Assembly (NCBI GenBank): GCA_030247885.1
Contig: JAPDRO010000029.1
Coordinates: 124,001 to 188,000 of the forward strand
Direction of reading: 5' to 3'
Length of the DNA: 64,000 bases
DNA from: Taxawa tesnikishii (nom. ined.)
Lineage: Eukaryota > Ascomycota > Dothideomycetes > Dothideales
The position numbers and the translations under genes were made by a program. Position 1 is the stretch's first letter; each line of letters starts with the position of its first letter. Below, in pieces: positions 12,530 to 23,887 of the stretch. The notes below the pieces were generated by a model. The model was not told the origin of the DNA. It made no database searches and worked only from the letters and a program-made list of their open reading frames with translations.

Positions 12530-14377
12530 ATATAAACTATAAGGTAGTAAACTAAGTAAAGTAGTAAACTACTAAGACGTAACTCTTTTAGCTTTAACTA
12601 CTATTTACGTACTATAATAATAATATAGTTAGAATCTAAGTCGCTATATATATTTCTAAGTACTTTATCTTCCTTATCCTTTAGCGCTTCCTCAATTAGA
12701 CGCTTACGTAGTTATCTATATAGTTTTTAGTCGATAACTTTACTTTAGCTACCTTAGTTATTTCGAGTACTTTTTACGTACTAAATATAAACCTTTCCTT
12801 TAATACGACTTACTTTCCCTTCTTTCGAGTCTTTTATATATTAAGAAGTTCTTACTATTCTTTTACTTACTTACGTAATATAACGTTCTCGCTATACGTC
12901 GCTTTAAAAGCGTAAGTTATTTACTCTATATAGTACTTTATTAAAGAAGAAATATCTTACGTAACTTTAATCGCTAATTTAAGTATTATATTTACTTCGC
13001 GTAGCTTAGTACTATTTAATAAAAAGCTATTTAGTAATAAAAGGTTTAGATCGAGTTATTATAAAAGTATATAAGGTTATATATTTACTATAGTTAACTT
13101 CGTAAGTAGTTTATTAAGTACTATTATAAGGCTTAAAGGCTAGAGACTAGCGCCTTTTTACTTACTAAGAATACTATTAGCCTTAAGAGCCTTCGCTCTT
13201 ACGTAGATATATATCTCTATTTATTTTATACGTAATATATAGCTAGAGTTAACTCGTAAAGTAGCGTTAGTCTCTAAAGTTAGCGCGCGCTTAAGTAGCG
13301 TAAATGCGCTAATATTAAGTAGTTAGAGTATATATAAATAATACGGTAATAAGATAAGTAAGTCGATTATATTTTCTATATAGAAAGTAATTACCTTTAT
13401 AGTTATATAGTTATTATAGTCGTTTATAATTAGTATTCTTCGTATTATAAAGTCCTTTAGTTACGTTAAAGGCTCGAAGATAATAGTTAATTACTATAAA
13501 TTATAACTATCGGACGTCTAGTTACTACTACTAGTTAAGAACCTTTAGTTTAAAGGCGTATATATAGGTACCTATATAGTATTAGTATATTTAGCCTTAA
13601 AGATAATTAAGGGTAATATAGCTTCCTTAGTAGTATTTATATACTCGATTATAGTTATCTACTCTTATTTACTTTTAATCTACTTTTAACTAGTTACTTC
13701 GCGTATATTAACTAACGCTCTTAATATTTAACTTACTTTAACTATAAAGTTAAACTCGTTTATATTATAGACGTACTTTAGAGGGTAGTTATACTATATA
13801 AATAGCTTCGTTATTACGTTAAACTATCTCTTTATAGCGTTATAACTTATTACGTTAAAGTATATACTTTCGATTTAATAAGCTTAAATACTTACTATCT
13901 TAAGATAGTAAGTTTTAAAGTAGTCGAGCTACTTTTCGCTAATTAGTCGAGGAAAAGGTTATAAAGTCCTTAATAGTTATATACGTTTACGTTAAATTTC
14001 TACGGCTATTTATATAACTAACGTAAGTAAAGTAAGGAAGCTAATACGTATAAGACGTATAATCTATTAAACTAACGTCTTTTCTTTCGCGTTCGAAAGG
14101 ATTTATTACGATTTACGCGCTATTACGCGTAAAGTTCGTCTAGCTATATAATTACGTAAAGTATTATAAGGAATATTATATACGCTAGTAGCCTTATAAA
14201 TAGAAAGGTATTACTTCTCTTTTAAGGTATAAAGTATATTCTAAATATTAGCTTTAATATAAACTAGTTTACTAGTTATAGAAGTATTTATAATAGGTAG
14301 TAGTAAAGTTAAAAGATTAGAGAGTCGCGTTTTAGTAGTTTACTACTTTACTTAGTTTACTACTCCGTAGTTTACGT
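12530..14377 (-). mobile_element. Fot1/pogo-like DNA transposon D, nested in copia
   Basis: 1848 bp between TA at 12528-12529 and TA at 14378-14379. The right terminus, reversed, reads ACGTAAACTACGGAGTAG and the left ATATAAACTATAAGGTAG. Both continue into the same GTAAACTAAGTAAAGTAGTAAACTACT block. Internal sequence is the reverse complement of the same family as element A (for example 13330-13400 against 8281-8350). It splits the copia pol reading between the YVDD-like block and the following domain, and joining the flanks restores that reading. Confidence 0.88.
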
Positions 14378-17300
14378 TAGTTTATTTTAATTATTTTAGC
14401 TTCCTATTCCTTATAATTCTTACTTTAAGGATAAAGTTAATCTCTCTTAAGTCCTTAATCTTAAAAATAAAGGTAAAAGCCTCTTTAAACTATAAGATAT
14501 TATTAATATCCTTATACGCTACTTAGATATTATTTACGTAAATAAAGAGAAGTATCTTCCTTTTTAAGTAAATTAAAAGATATAAGTCTACCTTACTTTA
14601 AACGAAGCTTAGCTTTTAAAGCTATAGTATATAGTTTTAGTTTTAGTTTCTTACTATTTACTTAAGACTATATAAACTCTTAAGAACCTTAAGTACTTAG
14701 TTAAGAGTAAGATTAATACTAAGTAGAAGTACTATATAAATCTCCTCCTTTAAGAACGACTTAGTAAAGATATTATTAACGTCTACTTAATAGTACTTTA
14801 AATCCTCGATTATAATAATAGCTAGGAAGACTCTTAAAGTATTATACTTTAAAGTAAAAGTAAAAGTATATTTAAAATTAATACTATACTTTTAAGAGAA
14901 TCCTCTTACTACTAGCCTAGCCTTTAGCTTATTTAGAGATTTATTTAAGTTAAACTTAATATCGAAAACTTATTTGCTTAATATAATATTATATCCCTTT
15001 AGTAAAGTAACTATTTTAAACGTTACGTTTACTTACAAAGTATTTAGCTCCTTCTTAATAGCCTCCTTTTAGAGTTTTCCCTAAATAGGGTTATAAATAA
15101 CTTCTAAATAGGTTCGTAAAATTAGGATATTTATCTTACCTTTTACTATAAAAGCGAACTTTTCCTCTACTTAATTAACCTTAAAAAGAGCGATAACTTA
15201 ATTCTATTCTTCTTTTATAAGTAGAGTTATAAGAGTCTTAAAGATCTTAGTTAGCTTATAGTTAATTTCTAACTCGTCTTTATTAAGATCCCCTCTTATT
15301 TTCTTAAGTATTAGGATTTCGACGTAAGAAAAGACCTTCTTTAATAAAACTAAAGTAAAAATCTTAACGTAAGAAAATACGGTTTTTAGCTAAGTTAAAA
15401 TAATTATCTCTCGCTCCTCTTATTATAGTTCTTTTAATAGAGACTCTTCCTACTAGGTTATATAAGACTCCTCTTAATTTATAGTCTTAGGAAACTCCTC
15501 CTACTATAGTATGTCCTTATAAATACTTAGTATAGGCTCTATTAGTTACTTCCTTAGTCTACTAATTAGCCTCCTTTAAGGTACTATATTTAAAGTAAAT
15601 TTAACGAGTATATTAAGCTTAATATACCTTTCCTTTTTATCCTTAAAGAACTTAACTACTCTACTTATAATTATCTTTCTTATATCTAGTACTTAGAGCT
15701 TTTATTACTTAGTAGTACCTTTAATATAGCTTATAAAGACTTTAACTTTACTTTTATCTATTAGTTTATTTTATCTTAAGAATAAAGGTAGGGATTTTAG
15801 GTTTATATAAGTAATAACTTTATAACCTTAGACTCTAATATAGTCGATTAATAAGGTAATTTTAGTAAAAGCTTCCTTAAGACTAAGCTATCTACTATTA
15901 ATAACTAGTCTATTAGATATAAGGTTTTTAAGGTAAATATTAGTTTATATTACTTCGAACTAAAACTTATTTAGTAGCCTTACGTCCTTAAGTATTACCC
16001 TTATATTAAACTCTATAGTCTAGTTACTTCTTTTAATAACTCTATTTTATAAAGATATTTAAGTAATAGTAAACTATAGTTAGACTCCCTCTTGTTTTTT
16101 ACTTTTAAAAGACTTCCTTTAACTTAGAAGTATTATTACTTTTAATAGCCTTAAGCTTAACTTTACCCTAGAGTTTTACCTTCTTCTTTTATTACTAAAG
16201 GTAAGTAGGAGCTTTATTCCTAGTCCTTAGTCTATAGATTTAAGCTTTCCTTAAGTAGTTATTTATAATAAGAAGGAATATAATATACCCTTATTATAAT
16301 AGTTCGAATAGTTTATAAATATTTATATAAACTAAGTTAAGTACTTCTAGCTTTCTTATTAAGAGAAGTCCCTTCTTATTCCTAATCTTAGTAAGTATAT
16401 AGATCTTATATTAATAGCTTTTATTAATTTAAATTAGTTTAGTAAGTATTATAACCTTATATAAGTTACTAATCTTTTTAGCCTTAAGATAAGTAAGCCT
16501 TTTATACTATAGTTAGTATCTCTACTTTTAGGCTATATCTTTTACTAGTACCTTTTCGGAACTATCTATTAAATCTTTATATAGTTCTAAGAGTTATATA
16601 ATATTTACTTTAACTTTTATTAGTAAATCCTTAGGTATATTAGCTAGCTAATTACTCGGCTCTTAAAGCTATATAGATTTTACCTATTAGTAGGTAATCT
16701 CATCTCGTAAATTTAATAAAATAAAACCTTAATAAGTACCTAATATAGCTTAAAACGCATATTAATTATTTAGTAAGGTAATCTTATTTATAATATAAAT
16801 ACCGCCTTTATACCTTACCTTTACTACGATATTTCCTTATTTATCTTTTAGGTATATACTATCTTTATCGAAGGTCCTATAGAGTCTACTCTTATATATC
16901 TTCCTTTTAAATAATAAGTTAACTTCGAGATTAGGAATATAGAGTATCTTTAATAAAAAGATTAAGTTTTTATTTTTATTTATTATCTCTACTATACCCT
17001 AGTAGTTTAAGAATAAAACTCCTCCTCCTATTATAATCTTTTATCTTAAGATATTTCGAAGTAGTCCCTTAAATAACTAGGGCTAGTTAGTTATATATAA
17101 ACTTATACTAGTATTAGAGGCTTAGCTTTAATAAGGAACTTTACTTTTTACTTCCTTAGAGAAATAAGTAACCTCCTTAATAAGGTCTATAGACTTCTAA
17201 TCTTAGCTTAATAAGTTTAACTCTATAGTCTAGGATCTACTTAAGGTTAAAGTTTCCTTAACTTTAAAGGCTTTATACTTTCTCTTTTCTTACTTTAAGC

Positions 17301-18380
17301 CTATCCTTTTTTACTTTAAGTTTATAACTTCCTTATAAAGCTTATTAATTAAGTCTATTATATCGTTATTACTCCTCTTTAGCTTAACTTAAGACCTCTT
17401 TTATTTCCTTTTATCCTTTACTATAGTCCTTATATCTTTAAGAAAAAGGTAGTTTTTTAACTAGTAGTTACTATTATAAAGATAATACTTAGCTTAATTT
17501 AGTAACTAAAATCTCCTTCTATTAGATGTCTTTTATCGTTAATACCTTTTAGTAAGAAGAGTAAATTAGCTAACCTTAGCCTTAAGAAAAGCTTCTTTCT
17601 TTTAAAGCTTAAGGATCGACTCCTTAATTAGTAGATTTATTTAAGTATTAATAGTATCCCTTACGATAGTATATTTATTTAGTAAAGCCTAGAGTAATTA
17701 TTAGAGTCTCTTACTTAACTTCTTAATAGTTACTATATTTAGTTAAGTAGTAGTTACCCTCTTACTTAGCTTAGCTAGTTAAGTCTATACTTTATTTATA
17801 GTTATTTCTAAGTCTATTTTATAGTTAATAAAATCTTATAAGTACTACCTTATTATTATTTAAAGCTTATCTAAGTATTTATTCCTTAGTTTCTTTTATT
17901 TAGCTATAGCTATATTTAAGTCCTTAATTCGGTCTTAATTATCCTTATTAATATAAATAGTAATCTAGTATTTAGCTTTCGTATTAGCTTAAATATAAGA
18001 TAAGAAAGTAGGAAGCTATATAGTTATTATAAACTCTTTTCCTAGAGTTAAAGATAAGATTATCGTCTATATACCCTCCTTTTCTTTTAATTTATTTCTA
18101 ATAATAAACTAGATATTTTTTCTTATTAACTACTCTCTTATAAGTATAAACTATTTCTCTAAATTCCCTTTCGTAAAAATAGAAATAGACTTCTTTTTAC
18201 TAAAGAATTCGTCTATTAAGCTTATCGTAGTTATTTATATAAATTAAAACGGTATAGTAAAATCGAATTAGCGCGAAAAGGAAGGTAATAAGTTAGTAGA
18301 CTTTAGTATCTATAGAAGTAGGGTAGGCTTTATAATACTTAGTAAGCTTATAGTAGTAAAGAACTTTACTTAGTATAACT

Positions 18381-18610
18381 AGTCTTACTACTTATTATAA
18401 CCCTTTTAGTTACTATGTTTTATAGTACTTAGTCTTACTACTTTATAGCTCTTCTAAGTACTAGTATACTTCTATAGGTAGTCTTACTACTTCTAGTAGC
18501 CCTTTTATATATAGGAATTATATTAGTTTTACTACTTATAGTAGCCCTTCTAATATAAGTATTAATTATATTAGTCTTACTACTTATTATAGCCCTTCTA
18601 AGTACAAAAT
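18381..18610. repeat. Five-copy tandem repeat, ~48-bp period, in copia leader
   Basis: The motif AGTCTTACTACTTATTATA (variants AGTTTTACTACTTATAGTA) followed by GCCCTTCTAA or similar starts at 18381, 18431, 18480, 18525 and 18573. It lies between the copia 5' LTR (18661-18827) and the gag remnant, so it is in the leader of that element. Copies differ by substitutions and small length changes. Confidence 0.75.
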
Positions 18611-18660
18611 ATACTATACTTAATTAAGCGATAAGCTATTATAAACTCGGGCTTATAACT

Positions 18661-18827
18661 AGTTAAACTAAGTACTTAATTATAACTAAATATATAGTAA
18701 AACTAACTATAACTTATTAATTAATTAAGTTATTTATAACGGTAGCTAAGAGATAAAGAAATTCCCTACTTAACTTAATAGGTTATATAACTATTTATTC
18801 GAACTAGGTAGCTATTATCTTATAATA
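18661..18827 (-). repeat. Copia 5' LTR
   Basis: A 167-bp repeat partner of 9731-9897. Read on the minus strand, the sequence just inside the LTR is AGTTATAAGCCCGAGTTT, a plausible RIP-altered primer-binding site, since copia elements usually prime from a tRNA 3' end at this place. Confidence 0.88.
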
Positions 18828-18839
18828 GAATATAATATA

Positions 18840-20686
18840 ACGTATTTTATAAGTAAGTTAGCTACTTAAGTAAGTTAGCTACCTTACGAAACTAGAACGC
18901 CTACGTAGCAATATTACGTAATACTATAACACTTTATAGTAGTCTATAGAATAGTATATAATTATTTAGAAACGTTACTATCTTCTATATCTTTTATTTC
19001 TACTTTATAAGTACGGGAGTTATACTTAGTTTTACTATAATAATTATAATACTACTTTACGCATACTTTCTTCGTAGTCTTCTCGCCGTTATTACTACTA
19101 TTACTCTCCTTAGTAGCGACTAGATTAGCTACCTTACTTACTATTAAAGTCTCCTCTATTTATACGTATTACCTTTTACGACTCTTACGCTTTATAGTTA
19201 CCTTAATTACGTCTCGTAAATGCGCTATTTCTTTACGTATTAATACTATCTTATATACTATTTACTAAGCGCTCTTAGTTAGTTACTTAACTTACTTATT
19301 TAAAGAGCTTACTAGAGACCCCTAATGTTTTTATATATAATTTCGAATTAGTGTTAACTATACTTTTATTTTGCTAGCGTTACGTAGTATTTTCGCCTCT
19401 TATTTAACTATACTTAGTATAAGTAGCGTTAGCGTACGTAGCCTTATATTTAGCTTCGATAATATAGCTTCTAAGTTATATAAAACTAGCCTAGCGCCTT
19501 AAAACTCTACGTAGATATTCTCTTATATAAACGCCTTCTTAAAAGCTACTTTAAAGGTAATTAAGAAGGTTTCTTTCGTAATATAATAAACGTAACTACG
19601 TACTAAGGCTAAGATCTCGTTACTATATAGGCGCTTTAGTAGTAAGTAATAGACGACGTTAAGTAACTATAATAAGTACGAGGAATATAAAAGTATATAG
19701 AGAGCTATAATATTATTTTCCTTATAGTAATCTTAAAATTCGACCGAGTAGTAACTCTTATAACTATTAATAATAAGTAGCTTATATACCTTAATAATAT
19801 AAGCCTTCGTATACGTATCGAAGTACTTAAGCTACGTAAGCGCGAGCTTATTATTAGTCTAACTAGTAAAGGAGACCTTAATAATTTAATTATAAGGTAA
19901 ATCGTTAAACTAAGTTAAGATAAGAACCTTACTTACGAAGATAATAAAGAGTAAGATAATACGCCTCGTAACTTTAACGCCTTATATTAAGGTAACTTAC
20001 TTGCGATCGCTAGGCTATAGTTTCTTTTATTTACTAGGTTTCTCTAAGCCTATAATAACTAGCTAAGACGATATCTTACCTATTAAAAAGCTAAATTTAT
20101 TAAAATTATAAGTGTCCTTATTTAAGATATTATACTTCGCCTTTATTAACTAAATAAGCGCGAACTAGGGCTAAATAACTACTAGATCCTCGTAAGTAAC
20201 TCCCTAGTAATTATATAAATAGCTTTATTACGTTCGTAACTTAAGCGTACGCTTAATAAAGTTATTAACTTAGTTCTTACTAATAGGCTTCCTATTACGT
20301 TCTCTTAGTAGTTTATTTACTATATCTTATACGTTTCCCTTTAAGAGTAGTATACTACGTAGACTCTCGTCTAATATATGCTATACTATTACTTCTTCTT
20401 TTAGTTTTATAAGGCGCTTTAATTTCGGCTCGTAGTCGCGTTAAGAGCGCTATCTAGCGCGTCGGTTTTATAGTATTAATTAGAGTATAGTATATACTAC
20501 TATAGCGCGTCTCTTACTTTAAATTTACTTAGATATAATATTAGAGATAGTAAGGTATATATCTCCTTTAATATAAGTATATTATACGTTACGTTATTAA
20601 GGTATTACGTAATATTACTACGTAAGTATCCTAGTTTTGCGAGGTAGCTAACTTACTTAGGTAGCCGACTTACTTATAAAATATAT
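18840..20686 (-). mobile_element. Fot1/pogo-like DNA transposon E
   Basis: 1847 bp between TA at 18838-18839 and TA at 20687-20688, only a few bases beyond the copia target duplication and inside the old pogo-like element. Terminal repeats: left ACGTATTTTATAAGTAAG, right (reversed) ATATATTTTATAAGTAAG, continuing for about 50 bp. Minus-strand transposase remnants (YNFNKFSFLIGK, LLIINSYKSYYS, YILLYSSYLL-LLNVVYY) mark the DDE core. Confidence 0.87.
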
Positions 20687-22402
20687 TAAAACTATATTAT
20701 ATATATAATATAAATAAAAGGACTTTTTAATTAGTATTACTAGCTACTTTAAACGAGTATTTAGCTAATAGATATAAGATAAGAAGGAAGTTAAAGTATC
20801 TATTTAAAATAACTTACGTAAGTAAATTACCTTCTTAGCGTATATATATACTAATAAATTAATATTACTACTAAGCCTCTTATATTAGTTAACTAGTAAA
20901 GTTATATAATTAAGCTAAGTAAAAGAGATTAAGTTAAGGGATTACTTAGTATACGTTAGCTTATTACTATTAAGCTAAATAAATAACGATATAAGTCTTA
21001 CTTAACTTAAATAAGTATTTAACTACTATACTAAGGCTAAAGTATAATAGTCTTACTAGTTACTTATCTTTAATAGTTATAAATCTTACGTTACTATAAA
21101 TTTTATTAAATACTATAATTAAAATAAGATACTTTTAACTATACTTTCTCTCTATTTAATATATACGCTATAGCTACTTAATATATACTTATTTAAGCTT
21201 TTCTTATAAGCCTACTTTAACGAGCTTTTAACTTTCCTTTAAAGAAACTAAGAGTTACTTTTAATTAAGAAGAATAACTTCTTCCCTTTATTTTAAAAAG
21301 CGTAAATAAACTCCTTTAAGTAAATAACGATACTTAAGTCCTTTAAAGTTATAAGTATATTACTTATAAATTTAAACGTAATACTTAATAGATTTACTAA
21401 TAATAGTTTAAATAAATAGAAGTTAAAAGAGAGCTCTAATATAACCTTTAATAAGTCTAATTAGCGGAAACTAAATCGTCTTATACGTTTTGTAGTAAAG
21501 GATAAGAATAATAAGAAAATATAGTAATTTAACTAATTACTCTATTATATCTTAGTTTAAAACTAACTACTTTACTATAAGATTTAAAAGCTTAAGAAGG
21601 CTTTAACTATTAAGAAAAAGTATAAAAGTATAGTAAGCCTCTTAACTTATAATAATATTAAGAGTACTATAGTAACTTAGTATTTTAATTACTAAGGAAA
21701 GTTAAGAAGGCGCGTATTTACTAAGTTATAAAAGAGCGTAAAAAGAATAAGTTATAACTTTAAAAAGTTAAGATAACTAAGCTTAAGAAAGCTACTAAAT
21801 TATATAAGGAGAAAATAGCTTAAGAAAAGCGTAAGGTATAAGAGGTAGCTAAGGTAATAAGGGAAAAAGAAAAGGCTAAATAAGTAGCTATAAAAGAACG
21901 CTAAAAACAAGCTCGCGACGCGACAAAAGCTTTTTAACTATCTTAAAAGGGGAAGAAGAAAGCCTTACGTCTACTTACATAAAAGAGTAAGCGTTAGAAA
22001 CGTATTATTAATACTATAGGTAATAGGGAAGCCTTAGAAGCTATATTACCTCTCCTAGCTATTACTACTTACTACGGCTATAACGTTATACTTCCAAGTA
22101 AATATAAGTAGTAAGAAGTGATCGCAAGCATTAACATAGTACTCTACTACAAAGTCTTGTAATAATAGCTATTGTGGGTAGCTCTATAGCCTTATTTCTT
22201 GTTGAGCTATTATAATGTTTCGCGTGCATTAAGTGAATCCGTACATTGAGTGCACGGACACGGTACGCTTTCTTCTTCAACGACTCTTTTTGCATAGGGA
22301 AGCGTAGCGTGGAAGCGATGTCGCTGAATGATTTCAAACACCTACTAACCTAGCATAATCCAAGCAAAACCCGCCTCATTCATAGAAATTCACTGCACTT
22401 AC

Positions 22403-22562
22403 TTGCTTGTGGGTGTTGCTGTTGTTGCGCCAGCTTGCCTTGCTGTGGTGTGAAATAACTAGCAGCCATCGCGTTGGGATCCGGTCTCCTATGCTTTGTC
22501 CAGGCATCAGGGGAGCCGATGGGTGTGCCGGTAGCTGCTCGAAGGGCTGTACTAGAAGCCAA
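22403..22562 (-). pseudogene. Probable 5' exon of the AAA ATPase gene
   Basis: A minus-strand frame reads SPDAWTKHRRPDPNAMAA then SYFTPQQGKLAQQQQHPQ and runs into GTAAGTGCAG. An in-frame ATG is at 22469, and coding may start further upstream. The exon stops in phase 1. The minus-strand reading that resumes at 5337 after an ATATAG begins in the matching phase and is also Gln-rich (SNPQSAAQHRLQPARQHQ). Both the composition and the phase therefore fit one gene split by the transposon block. The assignment is inference; there is no domain in this short piece. The DUF7708 relic begins on the opposite strand within the same bases. Confidence 0.55.
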
Positions 22563-23887
22563 AACTCACTATGATGATCGCTCTCACTCAAAAGCTCGCA
22601 AAGCGCTCAGCAGCCTCTCGTCACGGATCATGTATTACGCTCTGCTCCTCCTGTTCTACCAGAGAGCACTACGGTGGTACTCCGCCGGTCGTTTCATGCA
22701 CGCGGTTAAGTCTCTCTCGAAACCTTACCGTCTCGAATTTGCGGACATAGTTGAACAGATGAACGAGCGGGCCCGGTCGATCGAGCGACTTGGAGCGGCA
22801 ATGGCCCATAACGAGCTTCGAACCATGTATCAGCTCGTGGGACAATGTCTTGACGAGCAGAAACATCTTCGCCACGAGCAAAGCAAGATCGCACCAGCAC
22901 TCGACCACATCCAAGTACTACAAAACCAGACAGGTTCGCTGCTCCAGAATATGGAAAACCTCATGATATGTATGCCGCGCCTCGCTTACTGCTTTCAGAC
23001 TGAACGCTAAATAGCCCTTAGCACATCAGACGCTAAACTCGGGTGTACTTCTGACTACCCAACGAATCACACGCGAGACTCAGATCGCTCAGATGATTGC
23101 CGCAACAGCCGTAAACTCTCTTATGAAGCCCAACGACAGTCTCCGAAGATGTCTCGCAGCGTGCCGGCGAAGGACTGGCAACTTGAACATTGATGCTTTC
23201 TGGAGAGCTTCAACGCTTGGAGATTGGAGCTTAGGGGCGGAATCGTCACTATTGCTTGTCGTTGGCGCACTGTCTGCCCGTAACGAGGTCACTGCGGCTG
23301 CCACATACATGGCCATGCTACTCAAGAGCGCCAACATACCAACCCTGTGGGCGCTAAAAGGATCCGGATCTTCAACAGCACAAGGCTCAGTGACCAATCT
23401 TTTGAGCTACCTTGCGATGCAAGCACTGCAGCTCGACCCAAATGCGATAGGCGAACGAGTGTCTGCGAGCTTCAACGCAGCTCTTGTCGCCAGTGCACAA
23501 ACGGAAGAGGATTGGTCAAACATCTTGTCTGTCGCACTCTCAGCGTTCCCGCTCGTTTCCCTCATCATTGACGTTGAGATACTTGGTTCCACATCGCGCG
23601 ACAGAGCAAATCTCGAGCTTCTCGTCCGCTTGCTCCAGACCTATTTTCGCAGACAAAGCACAACAGCGATCAAAGTTGCTCTACTTAGTCACCGAAAGAC
23701 CCAAGTCGGGAGCTTATGGAAGAGACTCGCCAACGGTGAGCAGACGCATACGGTGTATCTTGAGAAGCTCTTGAAGTCGATACCGCCGTCTCGTAGCGCG
23801 GGAGTAACCAGTAAAGCGGTTCTTCGGCGCAAAGACGCTGTTCGATTCCAGCAACGAGCCGCGAGAAGCGTCGTTGCGTCCGCATAG
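22551..23887 (+). pseudogene. DUF7708-type fungal protein, broken
   Basis: The first frame (about 22551-23010) reads HSKARKALSSLSSRIMYYA, then FYQRALRWYSAGRFMHAV and SKPYRLEFADIVEQM, the pattern of fungal DUF7708 proteins, some of which precede NACHT-like domains. The segment usually found between MYYG and the FYQRALRWY block (about 60 residues) is missing. The continuation, in a different frame (coding evidence from about 23030, long open frame 23093-23887), reads TQIAQMIAATAVNSLMKP, SFWRASTLGDWS-like and a PLVSLIIDVEIL block, also typical. A stop at 23008-23010 and the frame change separate the halves. I tested an intron (GT at 22967) but the phase does not fit. No complete ATP-binding loop is visible. 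Confidence 0.65.

Larger units (their letters stand above)
9731..18827 (-). mobile_element. Ty1/copia LTR retrotransposon (RIP-mutated, carries elements C and D)
   Basis: Bounded by two 167-bp direct repeats with an imperfect 5-bp target duplication (GAGTA at 9726-9730, GAATA at 18828-18832). Coding is on the minus strand, so the 5' LTR is at the high-coordinate end. Readable remnants in order: gag-like sequence near 18.2-17.5 kb; integrase-type sequence at 17-16 kb; copia reverse transcriptase at 15.2-14.4 kb with KGYNIILSK-VFDIKFN, KARLVVRGFS, DVNN-FT-SFLKEEIY, SLYSLK and a YVNN remnant of the YVDD active site near 14540; then RNase H-side sequence at 12.5-11.9 kb and 9.99-9.9 kb. The order int-RT-RNase H is the copia order. 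Without elements C and D the length is about 5.4 kb. All frames are full of stops. Confidence 0.88.
9165..22110 (+). mobile_element. Old pogo-like DNA transposon, interrupted by three later elements
   Basis: Non-copia, non-Fot1 sequence is found in three pieces: 9165-9730, 18833-18837 and 20689-22110. Read together on the plus strand these give a second, divergent DDE transposase. It shows LLIFNSYKSYVTINFI near 21050-21110 (the DGHGSH-like catalytic block), then TYTL-LLNI, LPIKK-like NNFFPLFLKS, and a C-terminus ITTYYGYNVILPSKYK ending at a TAG near 22109. Because element A, the copia element and element E all lie inside or beside it, it is the oldest insertion of the block. Its terminal repeats were not found; they should lie within 5338-5466 and 22111-22400. 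Confidence 0.6.
5338..22402. other. 17-kb nested transposon block, probably inside an AAA-gene intron
   Basis: On the minus strand the block starts with a donor-like GTAAGT (first base at 22402) and ends with an acceptor-like ATATAG (last base at 5338). The left exon ends in phase 1 and the right exon resumes in the matching phase with a Gln-rich reading. The interior has essentially no CpA or TpG, contains no open frame of 60 codons between about 5550 and 22130, and keeps CpG, which is the RIP pattern. The short margins 5338-5466 and 22111-22402 are less mutated and may hold the ends of the oldest element and remnants of the original intron. I could not match terminal repeats between those margins. 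Confidence 0.7.

Noticed and set aside
18381-18610. CRISPR-like array of regular repeats
   Set aside because: The units are contiguous diverged tandem copies without unique spacers, sit inside a retrotransposon leader, and the DNA is eukaryotic.
5550-22130. AT-rich block as a centromere or isochore of unknown origin
   Set aside because: Element ends, target duplications and transposase/pol remnants explain nearly all of it as RIP-mutated transposons.
22940-23045. Intron joining the two halves of the DUF7708 gene
   Set aside because: The donor at about 22967 and acceptor at about 23029 leave incompatible phases, and other donors give stops.
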